Shown: positions 1-11,639 of the stretch, one piece after another
Layout: each line of letters begins with the position of its first letter
Position numbering within the stretch: position 1 is the stretch's first letter
NCBI GenBank assembly: GCA_033239005.1
Contig: BSQZ01000073.1
Location: 1,262,001 to 1,326,000 of the forward strand
Direction: 5' to 3'
DNA: 64,000 bases
DNA from: Lamellibrachia satsuma
Taxonomy: Eukaryota > Annelida > Polychaeta > Sabellida > Siboglinidae
The notes under the pieces: model-generated
What the model was told of the DNA's origin: nothing
The model's database searches: none
Seen by the model: only the letters and a program-made list of their open reading frames with translations
Translations under genes and position numbers: made by a program

Positions 1-836
1 GATGTAGGTGTATTTCTGTTGCAAGTTTGGCAGATAAGGCTATATTGTCGTACATTTTTTATGTTCTAGAAATCTTCTAGAGAGTAGAGGTCATAGTGTG
101 TTTATGAAATATTTCCCGCTACGCGAAGGCACAGGTGCACAACAGTGTTGTTCAGTTGCCAATGGCAATGTTTTATCATGATTCATGATATTAAATTTTT
201 TGTTGAAGTACCTAATTTGGAGTGCGTTCGGCGTTCAGCACGGTCCTGAGCACGGCGTTCACCACGGTCCTGAGCACGGCGTTCAGCACGGTCCTGAGGA
301 TACTCAGTCTTAGAATTTCAGTATGTTTGCTCAACTCTGACCATGAGTTTGAGACACAAATGCCAATAATTTAGTAGACGGGCACCACCAATCCACACGC
401 AGCAAACGCAACGTCAGTGTTGAAACTATCCGCTAGGGGAGGAGACAACACAATATTCGGATTAATCTTGATAATATTTAGTGCGACTACAGTGCTGTCA
501 ATATTTGTAAGTGGTTCATTAGTGTTTGAGACTGTTCTACAAATGTACAATCAGATCTAATATTTGCTTGATCACATATTTAGAACCGTTGGTAACTAAT
601 GTGGGGGAAGGTAGGGGAAACAGGGGCTAGTTGTTAAAATGTTCAGTTAAAGTAACTGTATTTTCTGGTATGTCATCAAATGTTGCATCTTCTTGTTTGT
701 CGCCGTGCACTGTATTTTGTATACGGACCCCGGAAGTTCCCCCAGACGCCCCCTCACTAAAATGAATAGGCGGACGGTTCCCCCTCTTTATATTAGGAAC
801 TATTTTATTCGAACTCAAAATTAACAAACACATACA
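1..836. other. Unique sequence, no supported gene
   Basis: No open frame here has family resemblance, and no RNA gene is visible. The only structure I see is the short 24-bp repeat at 231-298. Confidence 0.6.
231..298. repeat. 24-bp tandem repeat, about 2.8 copies
   Basis: The unit begins GCGTTCAGCACGGTCCTGAG. There are three consecutive copies, with one A/C difference in the middle copy. Confidence 0.9.
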
Positions 837-940
837 TGACGTCAACGATATATGACATCAATGACACATGACGTCAATGACACATGACGTCAATTATACA
901 TGACGTCAATGACACATGACGTCAATGACACATGACGTCA
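837..940. repeat. 16-bp tandem repeat of CRE-like palindromes, 7 copies
   Basis: The palindrome TGACGTCA occurs at 837, 869, 885, 901, 917 and 933, and a one-base variant (TGACATCA) at 853, all exactly 16 bp apart. TGACGTCA is the full cAMP-response element bound by CREB/ATF bZIP proteins. Regulatory use is inference. Confidence 0.9.
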
Positions 941-945
941 ATGAC

Positions 946-1647
946 ACAATATTCAATGATATAAACAACAGTTAGGAACAATTATAATAATGCTGAGATA
1001 TAAAATCACAGCATCATCTGTGTCTCACATTCTGATCCATGATAGTGGCCAATTAAATGTTTGGCAAGGTTTAAAAGTAATGGCAAATGTGCGTTCGTGC
1101 GTGCGTGCGTTCGTGCGTGCGTTCGTGGTGCGTGTGTGTGTCAACGTAACTGGTCTGAATGAAAATTTAATAGTCCAGGCTTTGAAACGGCAACAAGTGT
1201 ATGACCTATGTATGACCTATGTATGAATGCAAACCCCAGTCCAAAAGAGAGTGTTCTCAACCTCCCATCTTCGACCTGTTTTGGGGTTAACCTCCCATCT
1301 CCCACCTATTTTGGGGTTTGACCTTCCACTATTTTTGAGTCCAACCTCCCACTTCCCACACGCTTTTAAGGACCAACGTCCAGTCTCGTACTTCCTCCCA
1401 CGCCCATTCATCTAGGGCTATTTATCTAAGTTCAAACATCGTATCAACCGTCCTCGCAAGTCAGGGGTACTAAACTACGTTTATCCCACGCAATGTGTGG
1501 ATGTGCGCTTAATCATTAAATACAATTGTGGACCTATCTTACAATCGACGATAGGTCCACAACTAAGTAATTTCCAGGAAACTAAGAACTCAATGCTCGT
1601 AATGTAATTGGTTAATTGTAATTGGCCGCGGGCCAATGCTCCCTAAA
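946..1647. other. Unique sequence with short degenerate repeats and one hairpin
   Basis: 1091-1140 is a CGTG/CGTT-rich simple repeat. 1257-1375 holds three to four degenerate copies of an element starting ACCTCCCATCT and containing TTTTGGGGTT. No gene is supported. Confidence 0.6.
1526..1562. repeat. Inverted repeat, 13-bp perfect arms
   Basis: The arms TTGTGGACCTATC (1526-1538) and its complement (1550-1562) flank an 11-nt loop. It is a plausible hairpin of unknown role. Confidence 0.85.
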
Positions 1648-2858
1648 TACGACACTGTTTTTATACGTATTTTGGGTACATTCTAGTCTCATGACAGGGA
1701 AGTATAATTATAAGCTGCGTTCGATTTTTTGGCAAATAGCCAACTCGGTCGATTACTAAAAGTGGGTTCATCATGCTGACTTGTCTAGCATCAGGGAAGT
1801 GCAAAATATGATAGGTCCAGTCTACCTGATGTCTGTCCCAGGAAGCCCGACAGAGAGGACAGTAAATGTAATGTGTAATACCTTGTGGCTTCACATTGAT
1901 AGCTGCAAACCAACAAAGAAGAAACTCCTGCATTAACACTGGATATAGCGGAATTTTCGGAGTTTGAACTCGTAAGGATAACTGCCAATTTAGGCAAGTA
2001 GAGACGTCGACCCCCGTGCTCACACCGTAGGGTAACATTCAAAGCATGTCCCTCGATTGACTATGGATGCGTGTCGCGAGCACACCGTTTCACTTGTTTA
2101 TTTTTTAGCTTAGTCACTAAACGTCGCCCCCCCATTGTTGAATCACCAAAAGGTGGCAGTAACATAATATAGTATAGGTCTACCAGGATTCCACAAACGT
2201 GTTGAACTAGTTGCCAACTTTTGTTCAGATGTCTCTCTATGGGCCAAAGCTTTTGAGCAATGAAGAAAATCCGTTTGCGACGGTATTCGTAGACTGTGTA
2301 TATCATTATACATTGTGTATGTGCTTGCCTGAACCACACGCTCGTGTCAAAACAACGCCATGACAGAATCAGTTAGTGCGAAGGATGATGCTGCGTATTC
2401 TTTGACAAGCGACTGTAGTATGGAAAGACAGCGGAGTAAACGGAATTCGCAGAAGATATTACCAACGCTTGTTTTTGAACGAGCATCAAAGTGTGTAGGC
2501 CTTTACGTGATGTGATTAATCAATTTGCACGAAAAGGATAAAAGTTGGCTGCGTGTCAATTTAATCGGACAGCACCAGGTCGTCTTTCGGTGTGAGATAC
2601 AACCGACAAGCACGTTAGATACGCCCCTCGTCTTCCCCGCAGAACTCTCTGGTCAACTTGAAATGCAGAACGTTGTCCCTCTGGCTTGACATTTTGTAAG
2701 CGATAGCTTGCCGTCGAGACCCTTCACTGCATAATAACGGTAACGTCGAACGGGCGAGGGCCCGCTTTGGTTACGGGGCCCGCTTTGCACGTAGTTGTTG
2801 TTCCTATGCATGAGCGTATCAAAAATGGTAGCGACATCTGGCGGATTTCGCAGAGACT
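1648..2858. repeat. Duplicated segment, copy A (compact form)
   Basis: It is collinear with 3806-7026 on the same strand, from TACGACAC...TATTTTGGGTA near its start to ATCTGGCGGATTTCGCAGAG at its end. The clear substitutions and small indels show that the duplication is old. It carries a single copy of the GTGGCTTCACATTGA motif where copy B has a 1.4-kb array. No open frame is conserved between the copies, so I call no gene. Confidence 0.85.
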
Positions 2859-2898
2859 AATTGCACTTAATGTCGCCGTTAGAACGGGAACCATGCGT

Positions 2899-3150
2899 AA
2901 TGCATATTGAACTACGGAACATGTTAATTATTAAGCACAGTGTGCGTAAAGACACATTTGATCACCTTTCTCGATGGTCCAATTCGCATATTTAACTCGC
3001 TCTCAGTATCGCCATCTTGCGAATAAAAGTGGCAAAATGGCGATCAAAACAAGTTTAATAGGAGAATTCGAGCTTCGAAAAAGGTGATTACATGTGCGTT
3101 TATGCACAACATGTTTAATAATTAACATTTTCTGTAGTTCAGTATGCATT
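2899..3150. mobile_element. Fold-back MITE with about 75-bp terminal inverted repeats
   Basis: The left end (from AATGCATATTGAACTAC, 2899) and the right end (to GTAGTTCAGTATGCATT, 3150) are inverted copies over about 75 bp with few differences. The inner sequence also pairs (ATCGCCAT with ATGGCGAT), so nearly all 252 bp can fold back. There is no coding capacity. The superfamily is not assignable because I cannot define a target duplication. Confidence 0.75.
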
Positions 3151-3805
3151 GTGTATACATTGTGCATGGTTAATGTACACATTGCATGTAAATAACGACG
3201 AAATTCAGGTTGGTCCGAATTCTAGACAAGTGCCAAAATCTACCCAAAAGTACATTCTGCCGTGGTCTACTGATACATATAAGTTGGCCGCAATCTGAAG
3301 TCTCAAGTAATTATACTCAAAAACAGCTCAATCTTGAGCTAACACAGCAGTTTGCGGCTATCTATGTGGTTAAATGCCATGTTGCTTTGAACATGATTGA
3401 CGTTACGTTTTACTTAGATATAGTCGTGCATGAGACTACGTTCTTGAAATTGAAGTCTTACCTGTACAGGTGGTCGGACGGCGAAGTGTGCCCGCTGCAG
3501 TCGGACCATTCGTCGAGACGGTCGTCTCTTGCTAAGAGACGAACCCGGAAGCGACAGTCATGCATATTCATGAGACGTAACAGCAGAAAATGTCTGGAAC
3601 GGATTGAGGTCATAAAAGGCCGGCGCTTGACACAGTCGCGTATTTAGGATCTCAGCGGGGGGGGAGCACATCTCGGAGGGAAGTATGTGTGTGGGGATGG
3701 GAATGGTGGGGGGGGTAATAATGTACGTGTGAAGGTTTTTATTCAAATTCAGCATAGCAAAAATAATTATTCCAAAAGCAATGGGGCCACGGTCCCATTC
3801 CTCGA
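3151..3805. other. Unique sequence with a small hairpin and G-rich tract
   Basis: 3523-3541 is a perfect 8-bp stem (CGTCTCTT, loop GCT). 3693-3716 has four closely spaced G runs, a potential G-quadruplex. No gene is supported. Confidence 0.6.
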
Positions 3806-4202
3806 TCTACGACACCGTTTTACATGTATTTTGGGTAGATATAAACAATTGTACAATACGCAACGCACTGAATTCGTGTGCTTATTCAGTAGTATTTACA
3901 CAGTGGCATTTCATAAATATTCGTCAGTGCCTTTGACGTTAGACGTCTAGGGTACCTCCAACACACTAGCCTCGTGACAGGGAAGTATAGTAACTGTTAT
4001 AAGCTTCGTTCGAATATTTGCAGGCAAACAACCAGCTACGTCGCTTACTAAAAGTGGGTTCATCTTGCCGACTTGTCTAGCGTCAGGGAAGTTCGAAATA
4101 TATAATGTGCATTTCAGATACAACGCAAAATGTGATAAGTCCAGTCTACCTGGTGTCTGTCCCAGGAAGTCCAACAGAGTAAGTGTAATGTGTAATATCT
4201 CG

Positions 4203-5612
4203 TGGCTTCCCTCTGACGGTGGTCTACATAGCTGTAGTACATCGTGGCTTCCCTCTGACGGTGATCTACATAGCTGTAGTACATCGTGGCTTCACACTGA
4301 CGGTGGTCTACATACCTGTAGTACACAGTGGCTTCACACTGACGGTTGTCTACATAGCTGTAGTACATCGTGGCTTCACACTGACGGTGATCTACAAAGA
4401 TGTAGTACAACTTGGCTTCACACTGATGGTTGTCTACATAGCTGTAGTACATCGTGGCTTCACACTGACGGTGATCTACAAAGATGTAGTACAACTTGGC
4501 TTCACACTGACGGTTGTCTACATAGCTGTAGTACCTCTTGGCTTCACACTGACAGTGGTCTACATAGCTGTAGTACCACTTGGCTTCACACTGACGGTGA
4601 TCTACAAAGATGTAGTACAACTTGGCTTCACACTGACGGTTGTCTACATAGCTGTAGTACCTCTTGGCTTCACACTGACAGTGGTCTACATAGCTGTAGT
4701 ACATCGTGGCTTCACACTGACAGTGTTCTACATAGCTGTAGTACCACTTGGCTTCACACTGACGGTGGTCTACATAGTTGTAGTACCTCTTGGCTTCACA
4801 CTGACGGTGGTCTACATAGCTGTAGTACCACTTGGCTTCACACTGACAGTGGTCTACATAGCTGTAGTATCATATGGCTTCACACTGACGGTGGTCTACA
4901 TAGCTGTAGTACCTCTTGGCTTCACACTGACGGTGGTCTACATACTGTAGTACCTCTTGGCTTCACACTGACGGTGGTCTACATAGCTGTAGTACCCCTT
5001 GGCTTCACACTGACGGTGGTCTACATAGCTGTAGTACCTCGTGGCTTCACGCTGACGGTGGTCTACAGAGCTGTAGTACCTCGTGGCTTCACACTGACGA
5101 TGGTCTACATAGCTGTAGTACCACTTGGCTTCACACTGACGGTGGTCTACATAGCTGTAGTACCTCTTGGCTTCACACTGACGGTGGTCTACATAGCTGT
5201 AGTACCACTTAGCTTCACACTGACGGTGGTCTACATAGCTGTAGTACCTCTTGGCTTCACATTGACGGTGGTCTACATAGCTGTAGTACATCGTGGCTTC
5301 ACTCTGAATGTGGTCTACAGAGCTGTAGTACCTCGTGGCTTCACACTGACGGTGGTCTACATAGCTGTAGTATCTATTGGCTTCACACTGACGGTGGTCT
5401 ACATAGCTGTAGTACCACTTGGCTTCATGCTGACGGTGGTCTACATAGCTGTGGTACCACTTAGCTTCACACTGACGGTGGTCTACAGAGCTGTAGTACC
5501 TCTTGGCTTCACACTGACGGTGGTCTACATAGCTGTAGTACCTCGTGGCTTCACTCTGACGGTGGTCTACAGAGCTGTAGTACCTCGTGGCTTCACATTG
5601 ACGGTGGTCTAT
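4203..5612. repeat. 42-bp minisatellite, about 33 copies
   Basis: The unit begins TGGCTTCACACTGACGGTGG and includes CTACATAGCTGTAG, a 5-bp stem with a 4-nt loop. The 42-bp length is a multiple of three and stop-free, which explains the long open frames on both strands; none is treated as a gene. Confidence 0.95.
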
Positions 5613-5707
5613 GTAGTGTTAAACCAACAAAAAGAAAACTCCTGCATTGTCTTGGATATTGTGGAATATTCCAGTTTGAACCATGGTATATATTTTTATT
5701 GAATTCC

Positions 5708-5836
5708 ACTGGGGGGGGCAGTGTCCAGAAATGGCACTTTCGCCTGATAAGGCATGATTGGGAGGGGCACATTAGCCTGACTGTGTGTGGGGGAGGGGGT
5801 AGATGAAACGGCGGGGTAGTAATGCCCTCCCCCAGT
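5708..5836. mobile_element. Possible small insertion with 13/14-bp inverted ends
   Basis: ACTGGGGGGGGCA at the left and TGCCCTCCCCCAGT at the right are inverted with one indel. The block is missing from copy A, which supports an insertion. No clear target duplication is visible. Confidence 0.4.
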
Positions 5837-7026
5837 TGTTATGCAAAAAAACGCCCTGGTTTGAATTCAAAAGGATAATGGCCTATATAGGCAAGTAGAG
5901 ACGTCGACCCCGTGCTCGCACCGTAGGGTAACATTCAAAGCATGCCCACTGTACAAATAGAGGTACAATTGTTCGCAACGTCTTGACTAAGGATGCGTGT
6001 CGTCTGTACGCCGTGTCGCATCACTGCACACAGCAAGTCCTATTCAAACGAACTACTGGCCTATATCTGTTTTTAGCTTAGTCACTAAACGTCGTCCCCC
6101 GTTTTTGGTCATCATAAGGTAGCAGCTCGATCTATAGCATGTATTTAGCTAGGGGCCATCTTTTGTTGTAACGTAATGTAGGATAGGTCTACCAGGATTC
6201 CGCAAACGTGTTTAGCTAGGGGCAAACTTTTGTTCAAATATCTCTATACGGGCCAAAGCAATGAAGAAAATCCGTTTGCGACGGTATTCGTGGAATGTGT
6301 ATATCATATACAGTGTGCTGTGATTGTCTGAACCACACGTCCGTGTCAAAACAACCACACAACAGACTCAGTGCGAAGGGTGATGCTGCGTATTCGTCTG
6401 AAGCCTGGAAAGATAAGCGGAGAACTCGAAATTCGCAGGAGGTCATCCAAACGCTTGTTTTTCAACCAGCATCGAAGTGTGTAGGCCTGAGCGTGATGTG
6501 ATTAATTATTGAGAATCGCAATTTGCACGATAATGTGTTGCCGAAAGGGATAAAATACGGCTGCGTGTCAATGAAATCGGACCGGCACTTTCGGAAAATC
6601 TCCAATCTTTTGGTGCGAGAAACAACCGACGAGCACCTGTTTGATGTCTGCGATACGCGCCTCGTCTTCGCCGTCGAACACTCTGGTCAACGTGAAATGC
6701 AGACCGGCTTGACATTTTTAAAGCGACCTTTCCGTCGAAACATATCACTGCTTCGTACAAATTGCGGAACAAATCAAAGCAGCGTTTGCCTTCGCTTTTC
6801 ACAAGTGTGTTATGTTGTTTACCAGCGTCCTGTAGGCTAGTGCCATCTTGCAAGTAAGTTAGCATACCCCTCAATTTCACTGTACATAATAACGGTAACG
6901 TCAAACGGGCGGGGGACCCGATTTGGCTAATGGACCTTCTTTGCACATTATAGTAGTTCGCCTATACATTAGTGACATTTCTGAGCGTGGAAAAAACGGT
7001 AGCCCCATCTGGCGGATTTCGCAGAG

Positions 7027-7750
7027 AGAACGACCACTCCTGGCGGAGCAGCCCGAGCTCAATTCTTAATTTTCTGTAGGTGTCTGAGACGTTGACAATG
7101 ACAGCCCTCCATGCGGTTAGGTATATTGCTGTCATCAGCAGCCGTATGTCCGTAGAGTTAATACATAATGTTTTTAAACTTAGCTATTTGATATAAGCTG
7201 GCATTTGTAAATGTCTTCGTCTCATCGTTTCTAGAATAAATTTGCCCGATTAGCTAACCGAGGCTTCTCAAAACGCAACAAATCAGCTCTGATGCACAGT
7301 CTAGTCACATTGCTCCCTAGCGACACCAACATATTAGGCCACCGGTCGGCAACCTGCGCTGTCACAGAAAGGCATTTTTTGCTCTGCCAGCATGTTGTAA
7401 TTACTGCATGTCTGATGCACTAAAACCACCAAACTGCCATAAAGAATAGTGCCGACAAGGCACTAGTCGATGGCCCAACAATCCGATGTTCATCAATTGT
7501 GCAGTTAGTGGCCTACTGTGTATAATGCGGCCCGTGCCCGCGACGTGGGATACGGGTATATATATATATAACTTAATAAAAATATGATATAACCAGTAAG
7601 CCCCTACGTCCCGTCTAAGCTTTCGTATGGACAGATCTAATACTGCAACTCGGTTATGTTATTTCCACATTATGAACATATAAAAATATCTTTTTTTTCA
7701 CTTTCTTCCTTTAATGAATTAATTTTTGCGTATGCAGACATGAAAGTACG
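7027..7750. other. AT-rich unique sequence
   Basis: There is a TATATATATATA run near 7558. I see no gene, RNA or repeat family. Confidence 0.6.
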
Positions 7751-7833
7751 TACTTTTGTTTGAGTGATAATATCTTGTTTTTAATAATGTTCGTCGCCTG
7801 CTAAATGGCGAACAGAGTTGTGCGCAGATGGAA
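7751..7833 (+). repeat. Direct repeat of the hAT fragment's 5' flank (copy 1)
   Basis: About 83 bp (from TACTTTTGTTTGAGTGATAA) recur at 8161-8243 with a few substitutions, 410 bp apart. Copy 2 runs into transposase-like coding sequence; copy 1 runs into a hairpin. Confidence 0.85.
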
Positions 7834-7874
7834 ATGGTATGATATAAAAAAATATTATTACTATCATACCATTT
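7832..7874. repeat. Inverted repeat, 13-bp perfect arms
   Basis: AAATGGTATGATA (7832-7844) pairs with TATCATACCATTT (7862-7874), with a 17-nt AT loop. Confidence 0.85.
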
Positions 7875-8370
7875 GTATAATATACGTTTTAATTTCAGGC
7901 AATAGGTTCGTTGATATAAGCGAAGACCACGGGGAGGGGGTTATAGACCGTGTTGCCCAGGGATGGGGCAAGACGTTTGTTTGTACTCTTACTATTTTGT
8001 AAATGCAACTTAGCTAGGTTATTTATTTACTGAAAGTTGTTTTCCAGTGAGCAACACACATGTCCATAATGTGAACACAATGCATGCATGCTAAAGTAGT
8101 TTAATGATGTACAGTTTGACAGTTTTCCTTTGGGGGGAGGGGCGCTGCCCCAGGTTACCCTACTTTTGTTTGAGTGATAATATCTTGTTTTGAATAATGT
8201 TCGTCGCCTGTTAAATTGCGAATAGAGTTGTGCGCTGACGGAAAAGTTCGAGTCAGTGCAGGTGCCAGGACCGAACTCTTCGGGGCCCACTGCATCACCC
8301 ACCAGGGAAGCATGTGTGGCAAGTCTGTGAAAATGCAGAACGCAGTGGACGTCGTCGTGAAGACCGTGAA

Positions 8371-9016
8371 CTACGTTCGTGCTCGTGGTCTAAGCCATCT
8401 ACGTTCGTGCTCGTGGTCTAAGCCATCTACGTTCGTGCTCGTGGTCTAAGCCATCTACGTTCGTGCTCGTGGTCTAAGCCATCTACGTTCGTGCTCGTGG
8501 TCTAAGCCATCTACGTTCGTGCTCGTGGTCTAAGCCATCTACGTTCGTGCTCGTGGTCTAAGCCATCTACGTTCGTGCTCGTGGTCTAAGCCATCTACGT
8601 TCGTGCTCGTGGTCTAAGCCATCTACGTTCGTGCTCGTGGTCTAAGCCATCTACGTTCCTGCTCGTGGTCTAAGCCATCTACGTTCGTGCTCGTGGTCTA
8701 ACCCATCTACGTTCGTGCTCGTGGTCTAAGCCATCTACGTTCGTGCTCGTGGTCTAAGCCATCTACGTTCGTGCTCGTGGTCTAAGCCATCTACGTTCGT
8801 GCTCGTGGTATAAGCCATCTACGTTCGTGCTCGTGGTCTAAGTCATCTACGTTCGTGCTCGTGGTCTAAGCCATCTACGTTCGTGCTCGTGGTCTAAGCC
8901 ATCTACGTTCGTGCTCGTGGTCTAAGCCATCTACGTTCGTGCTCGTGGTCTAAGCCATCTACGTTCGTGCTCGTGGTCTAAGCCATCTACGTTCGTGCTC
9001 GTGGTCTAAGTCATTT
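8371..9016 (+). repeat. 28-bp minisatellite, about 23 copies, inside transposase codons
   Basis: The unit begins CTACGTTCGTGCTCGTGGTC. The first unit encodes YVRARGLSH of the transposase in frame, and the last unit leads back into downstream transposase sequence. Units are nearly identical. Confidence 0.95.
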
Positions 9017-9071
9017 GCTGAAACGAATGCGCAACATCAAGAACTCCTGTACTACACCGAAGTGCGCTTGA

Positions 9072-9602
9072 ATCCCCTTGCTGTACAACGTGTACGAGCT
9101 GACCCATGAGACTAGGTTGAGTCCCCTTGCTATACGACGTGTACGAGCTGAGCCATGAGACTAGGTTGAGTCCCCTTGCTGTACGACGTGTACGAGCTGA
9201 GCCATGAGACTAGGTTGAGTCCCCTTGCTGTACGACGTGTACGAGCTGAGCCATGAGACTAGGTTGAGTCCCCTTGCTGCACGACGTGTACGAGCTGAGC
9301 CATGAGACTAGGTTGAGTCCCCTTGCTGTACGACGTGTACGAGCTGTGCCATGAGACTAGGTTGAGTCCCCTTGCTGTACGACGTGTACGAGCTGAGCCA
9401 TGAGACTAGGTTGCGTCCCCTTGCTGTACGACGTGTACGAGCTGAGCCATGAGACTAGGTTGAGTCCCCTTGCTGCACGACGTGTACGAGCTGAGCCATG
9501 AGACTAGGTTGAGTCCCCTTGCTGTACGACGTGTACGAGCTGAGCCATGAGACAAGGTTGAGTCCCCTTGCTGTACGATGTGTACGAGCTGAGCCATGAG
9601 AT
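9072..9602 (+). repeat. 49-bp minisatellite, about 11 copies, inside transposase codons
   Basis: The unit begins CCCCTTGCTGTACGACGTGT and covers codons for PLAVRRVYELSHE. The last copy runs directly into EISVFMEKK of the transposase. Confidence 0.95.
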
Positions 9603-9995
9603 TAGCGTGTTCATGGAGAAGAAGGGTGCAGAAGTACCGAAATTCGCCGACCCCATAGTAAGGGGCCCATACGGATGTGCGATTTTGCATTTATAATCGA
9701 CATGAAAGAACACCTCAGTCTGCTGAACATCCTACTCCCGGGAAGAGAGCAACTACTCAATGAAATCTAGTTTGTTTCCGCTTTCGAGACACATTAAGTT
9801 GCGATTGAGGGAGACACAATCGCGGAATGTAAATTACGTACACATCGCTCCCGACCCTCGTGGAACACAAACCAGCAAGTCCGGACACGTAGGCCTTCGT
9901 AGCATTCATTGAGCTGCTGAGACGGGAGATCGCAGACCGATTCACTGATCTCAGGCTCGCAGCGGGGAGTGGAAGATGAACTTCGTGAAATAAAA

Positions 9996-10602
9996 GCCAT
10001 GAACGCAGCTAACTGACGGACACTTGGATGACGTGATGAGACTCGCAGGGTCAAGTCTGCAGCCAGATGTGGGACAGTTGGTGACGCAGCACCAGACGTC
10101 AGTGTCACACTAGTCAGTAGCATGCCAAGAACACGGAACATGAATAATATGTGTTTCTGGATGGAAAAGTCCAACTGTTGTTCAAAATCAGAGGTTGATG
10201 TTTGATGATAATAATAAATCATATTCGTGGACGTGCTGTTTAAAACAGTAGACAATACAACTGCTACACACAAGGAATAATATAATATACCTTGTGTGAA
10301 ATTGTTGTATCGTCTTTACTTCACCGATCACTTAATGCCGATTAAATCTTTACCCGAGAGGGGTCAAAACCCAGCATACATGGAGATGCGTTTCTTTACG
10401 ACTACCTTTAGTAAGAGATGAGATCTTTGATTGGCCGCTCTCGTATAAACAGTAGAAACATAGAAGCAGAGGTCGGCAAAGATAGAACATCCCTGATGGT
10501 GCTGGCAACAAGGTTAGGAATGAGCACAACACCTGTAATCGTGGGAAATGGAGGGTCATGATCGCCAACGCCTGCAACAGACACGTCACCTAGTGGAATG
10601 CA
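9996..10602. other. Sequence 3' of the hAT relic
   Basis: 10018-10112 has an open stretch reading HLDDVMRLAGSSLQPDVGQL in the plus direction that I cannot assign. The rest shows no gene. Confidence 0.5.
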
Positions 10603-11566
10603 CCAGTAGAACACCGTTCGTACAATCTGCCTCCCACCACTCTAATGTACACATTACCAGTAGAACACCATTCGTACAATCTGCCTTCCGCCACTCTAAT
10701 GTACACATTACCAGTAGAACACCGTTCGTACAATCTGCCTCCCGTCACTCTAATGTACACATTACCAGTAGAACACCGTTCATACAATCTGCCTCCCGCC
10801 ACTCTAATGTACACATTACCAGTAGAACACCGTTCGTACAATCTGCCTTCCGCCACTCTAATGTACACATTACCAGTAGAACACCGTTCGTACAATCTGC
10901 CTTCCGCCACTCTAATGTACACATTACCAGTAGAACACCGTTCATACAATCTGCCTCCCGCCACTCTAATGTACACATTACCAGTAGAACACCGTTCGTA
11001 CAATCTGCCTTCCGCCACTCTAATGTACACATTACCAGTAGAACACCGTTCGTACAATCTGCCTTCCGCCACTCTAATGTACACATTACCAGTAGAACAC
11101 CGTTCGTACAATCTGCCTTCCGCCACTCTAATGTATACATTACCAGTAGAACACCGTTCATACAATCTGCCTCCCGCCACTCTAATGTACACATTACCAG
11201 TAGAACACCGTTCGTACAATCTGCCTCCCGCCACTCTAATGTACACATTACCAGTAGAACACCGTTCGTACAATCTGCCTCCCGCCACTCTAATGTACAC
11301 ATTACCAGTAGAACACCGTTCATACAATCTGCCTCCCATCACTCTAATGTACACATTACCAGTAGAACACCGTTCGTACAATCTGCCTTCCGCCACTCTA
11401 ATGTACACATTACCAGTAGAACACCGTTCATACAATCTGCCTTCCGCCACTCTAATGTACACATTACCAGTAGAACACCGTTCATACAATCTGCATTCCG
11501 CCACTCTAATGTATACATTACCAGTAGAACACCGTTCATACAATCTGAATCCTGCCAGTCCAATCA
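10603..11566. repeat. 54-bp minisatellite, about 18 copies
   Basis: The unit begins CCAGTAGAACACCGTTCGTA, and copies lie exactly 54 bp apart from 10603 to 11521. The period is a multiple of three without stops, so frames of 190 to 360 codons open on both strands; these are by-products. Variation sits at a few positions (CGT/CAT, CTC/TTC, CGCC/CATC). Confidence 0.95.
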
Positions 11567-11639
11567 GTCACTGAAGCAAAGTGACGCCGAAAGAGCTCCT
11601 AAACAGACTCGAGGCTTTCGTGAATGAACAAATGAGAGT

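Larger units (their letters stand above)
3806..7026. repeat. Duplicated segment, copy B (expanded form)
   Basis: This is the same segment as 1648-2858. Three blocks are absent from copy A: about 125 bp near 3840-3960, the 42-bp minisatellite at 4203-5612, and about 180 bp near 5690-5865. The flanks of each block line up with continuous sequence in copy A. Confidence 0.85.
8216..9995 (+). pseudogene. Decayed hAT-superfamily transposase (ZBED/GTF2IRD2-like), interrupted by two minisatellites
   Basis: Conserved segments appear in the order expected of this transposase family, in shifting frames. 8270-8400 reads ELFGAHCITHQGSMCGK and then VVVKTVNYVRARGLSH. Near 9025-9070 comes HQELLYYTEVRLNP; near 9585-9660 YELSHEISVFMEKKGAEVP; near 9675-9768 CDFAFIIDMKEHLSLLN and GREQLLNE; near 9905-9975 FIELLRREIADRFTDLRLA. 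Known: vertebrate ZBED5-like and GTF2IRD2-like domesticated proteins carry the same HCI-HQ, LLYYTEVRWLSRG and VYELR-EI blocks. The reading frame is destroyed by stops, frameshifts and two arrays (28 bp and 49 bp, neither a multiple of three). It is a relic, not an active gene. Confidence 0.85.

Noticed and set aside
4065..5702. 545-codon plus-strand frame over the 42-bp array
   Set aside because: The frame is open only through the repeats. Copy A of the duplicated segment has no corresponding frame.
6506..6946. 146-codon minus-strand frame and the 105-codon plus-strand frame (6523-6840) in duplicated copy B
   Set aside because: No recognisable domain, and copy A does not preserve either frame.
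10548..11627. 359-codon frame and its opposite-strand partner in the 54-bp array
   Set aside because: Repeat shadows; both strands are open with similar lengths.
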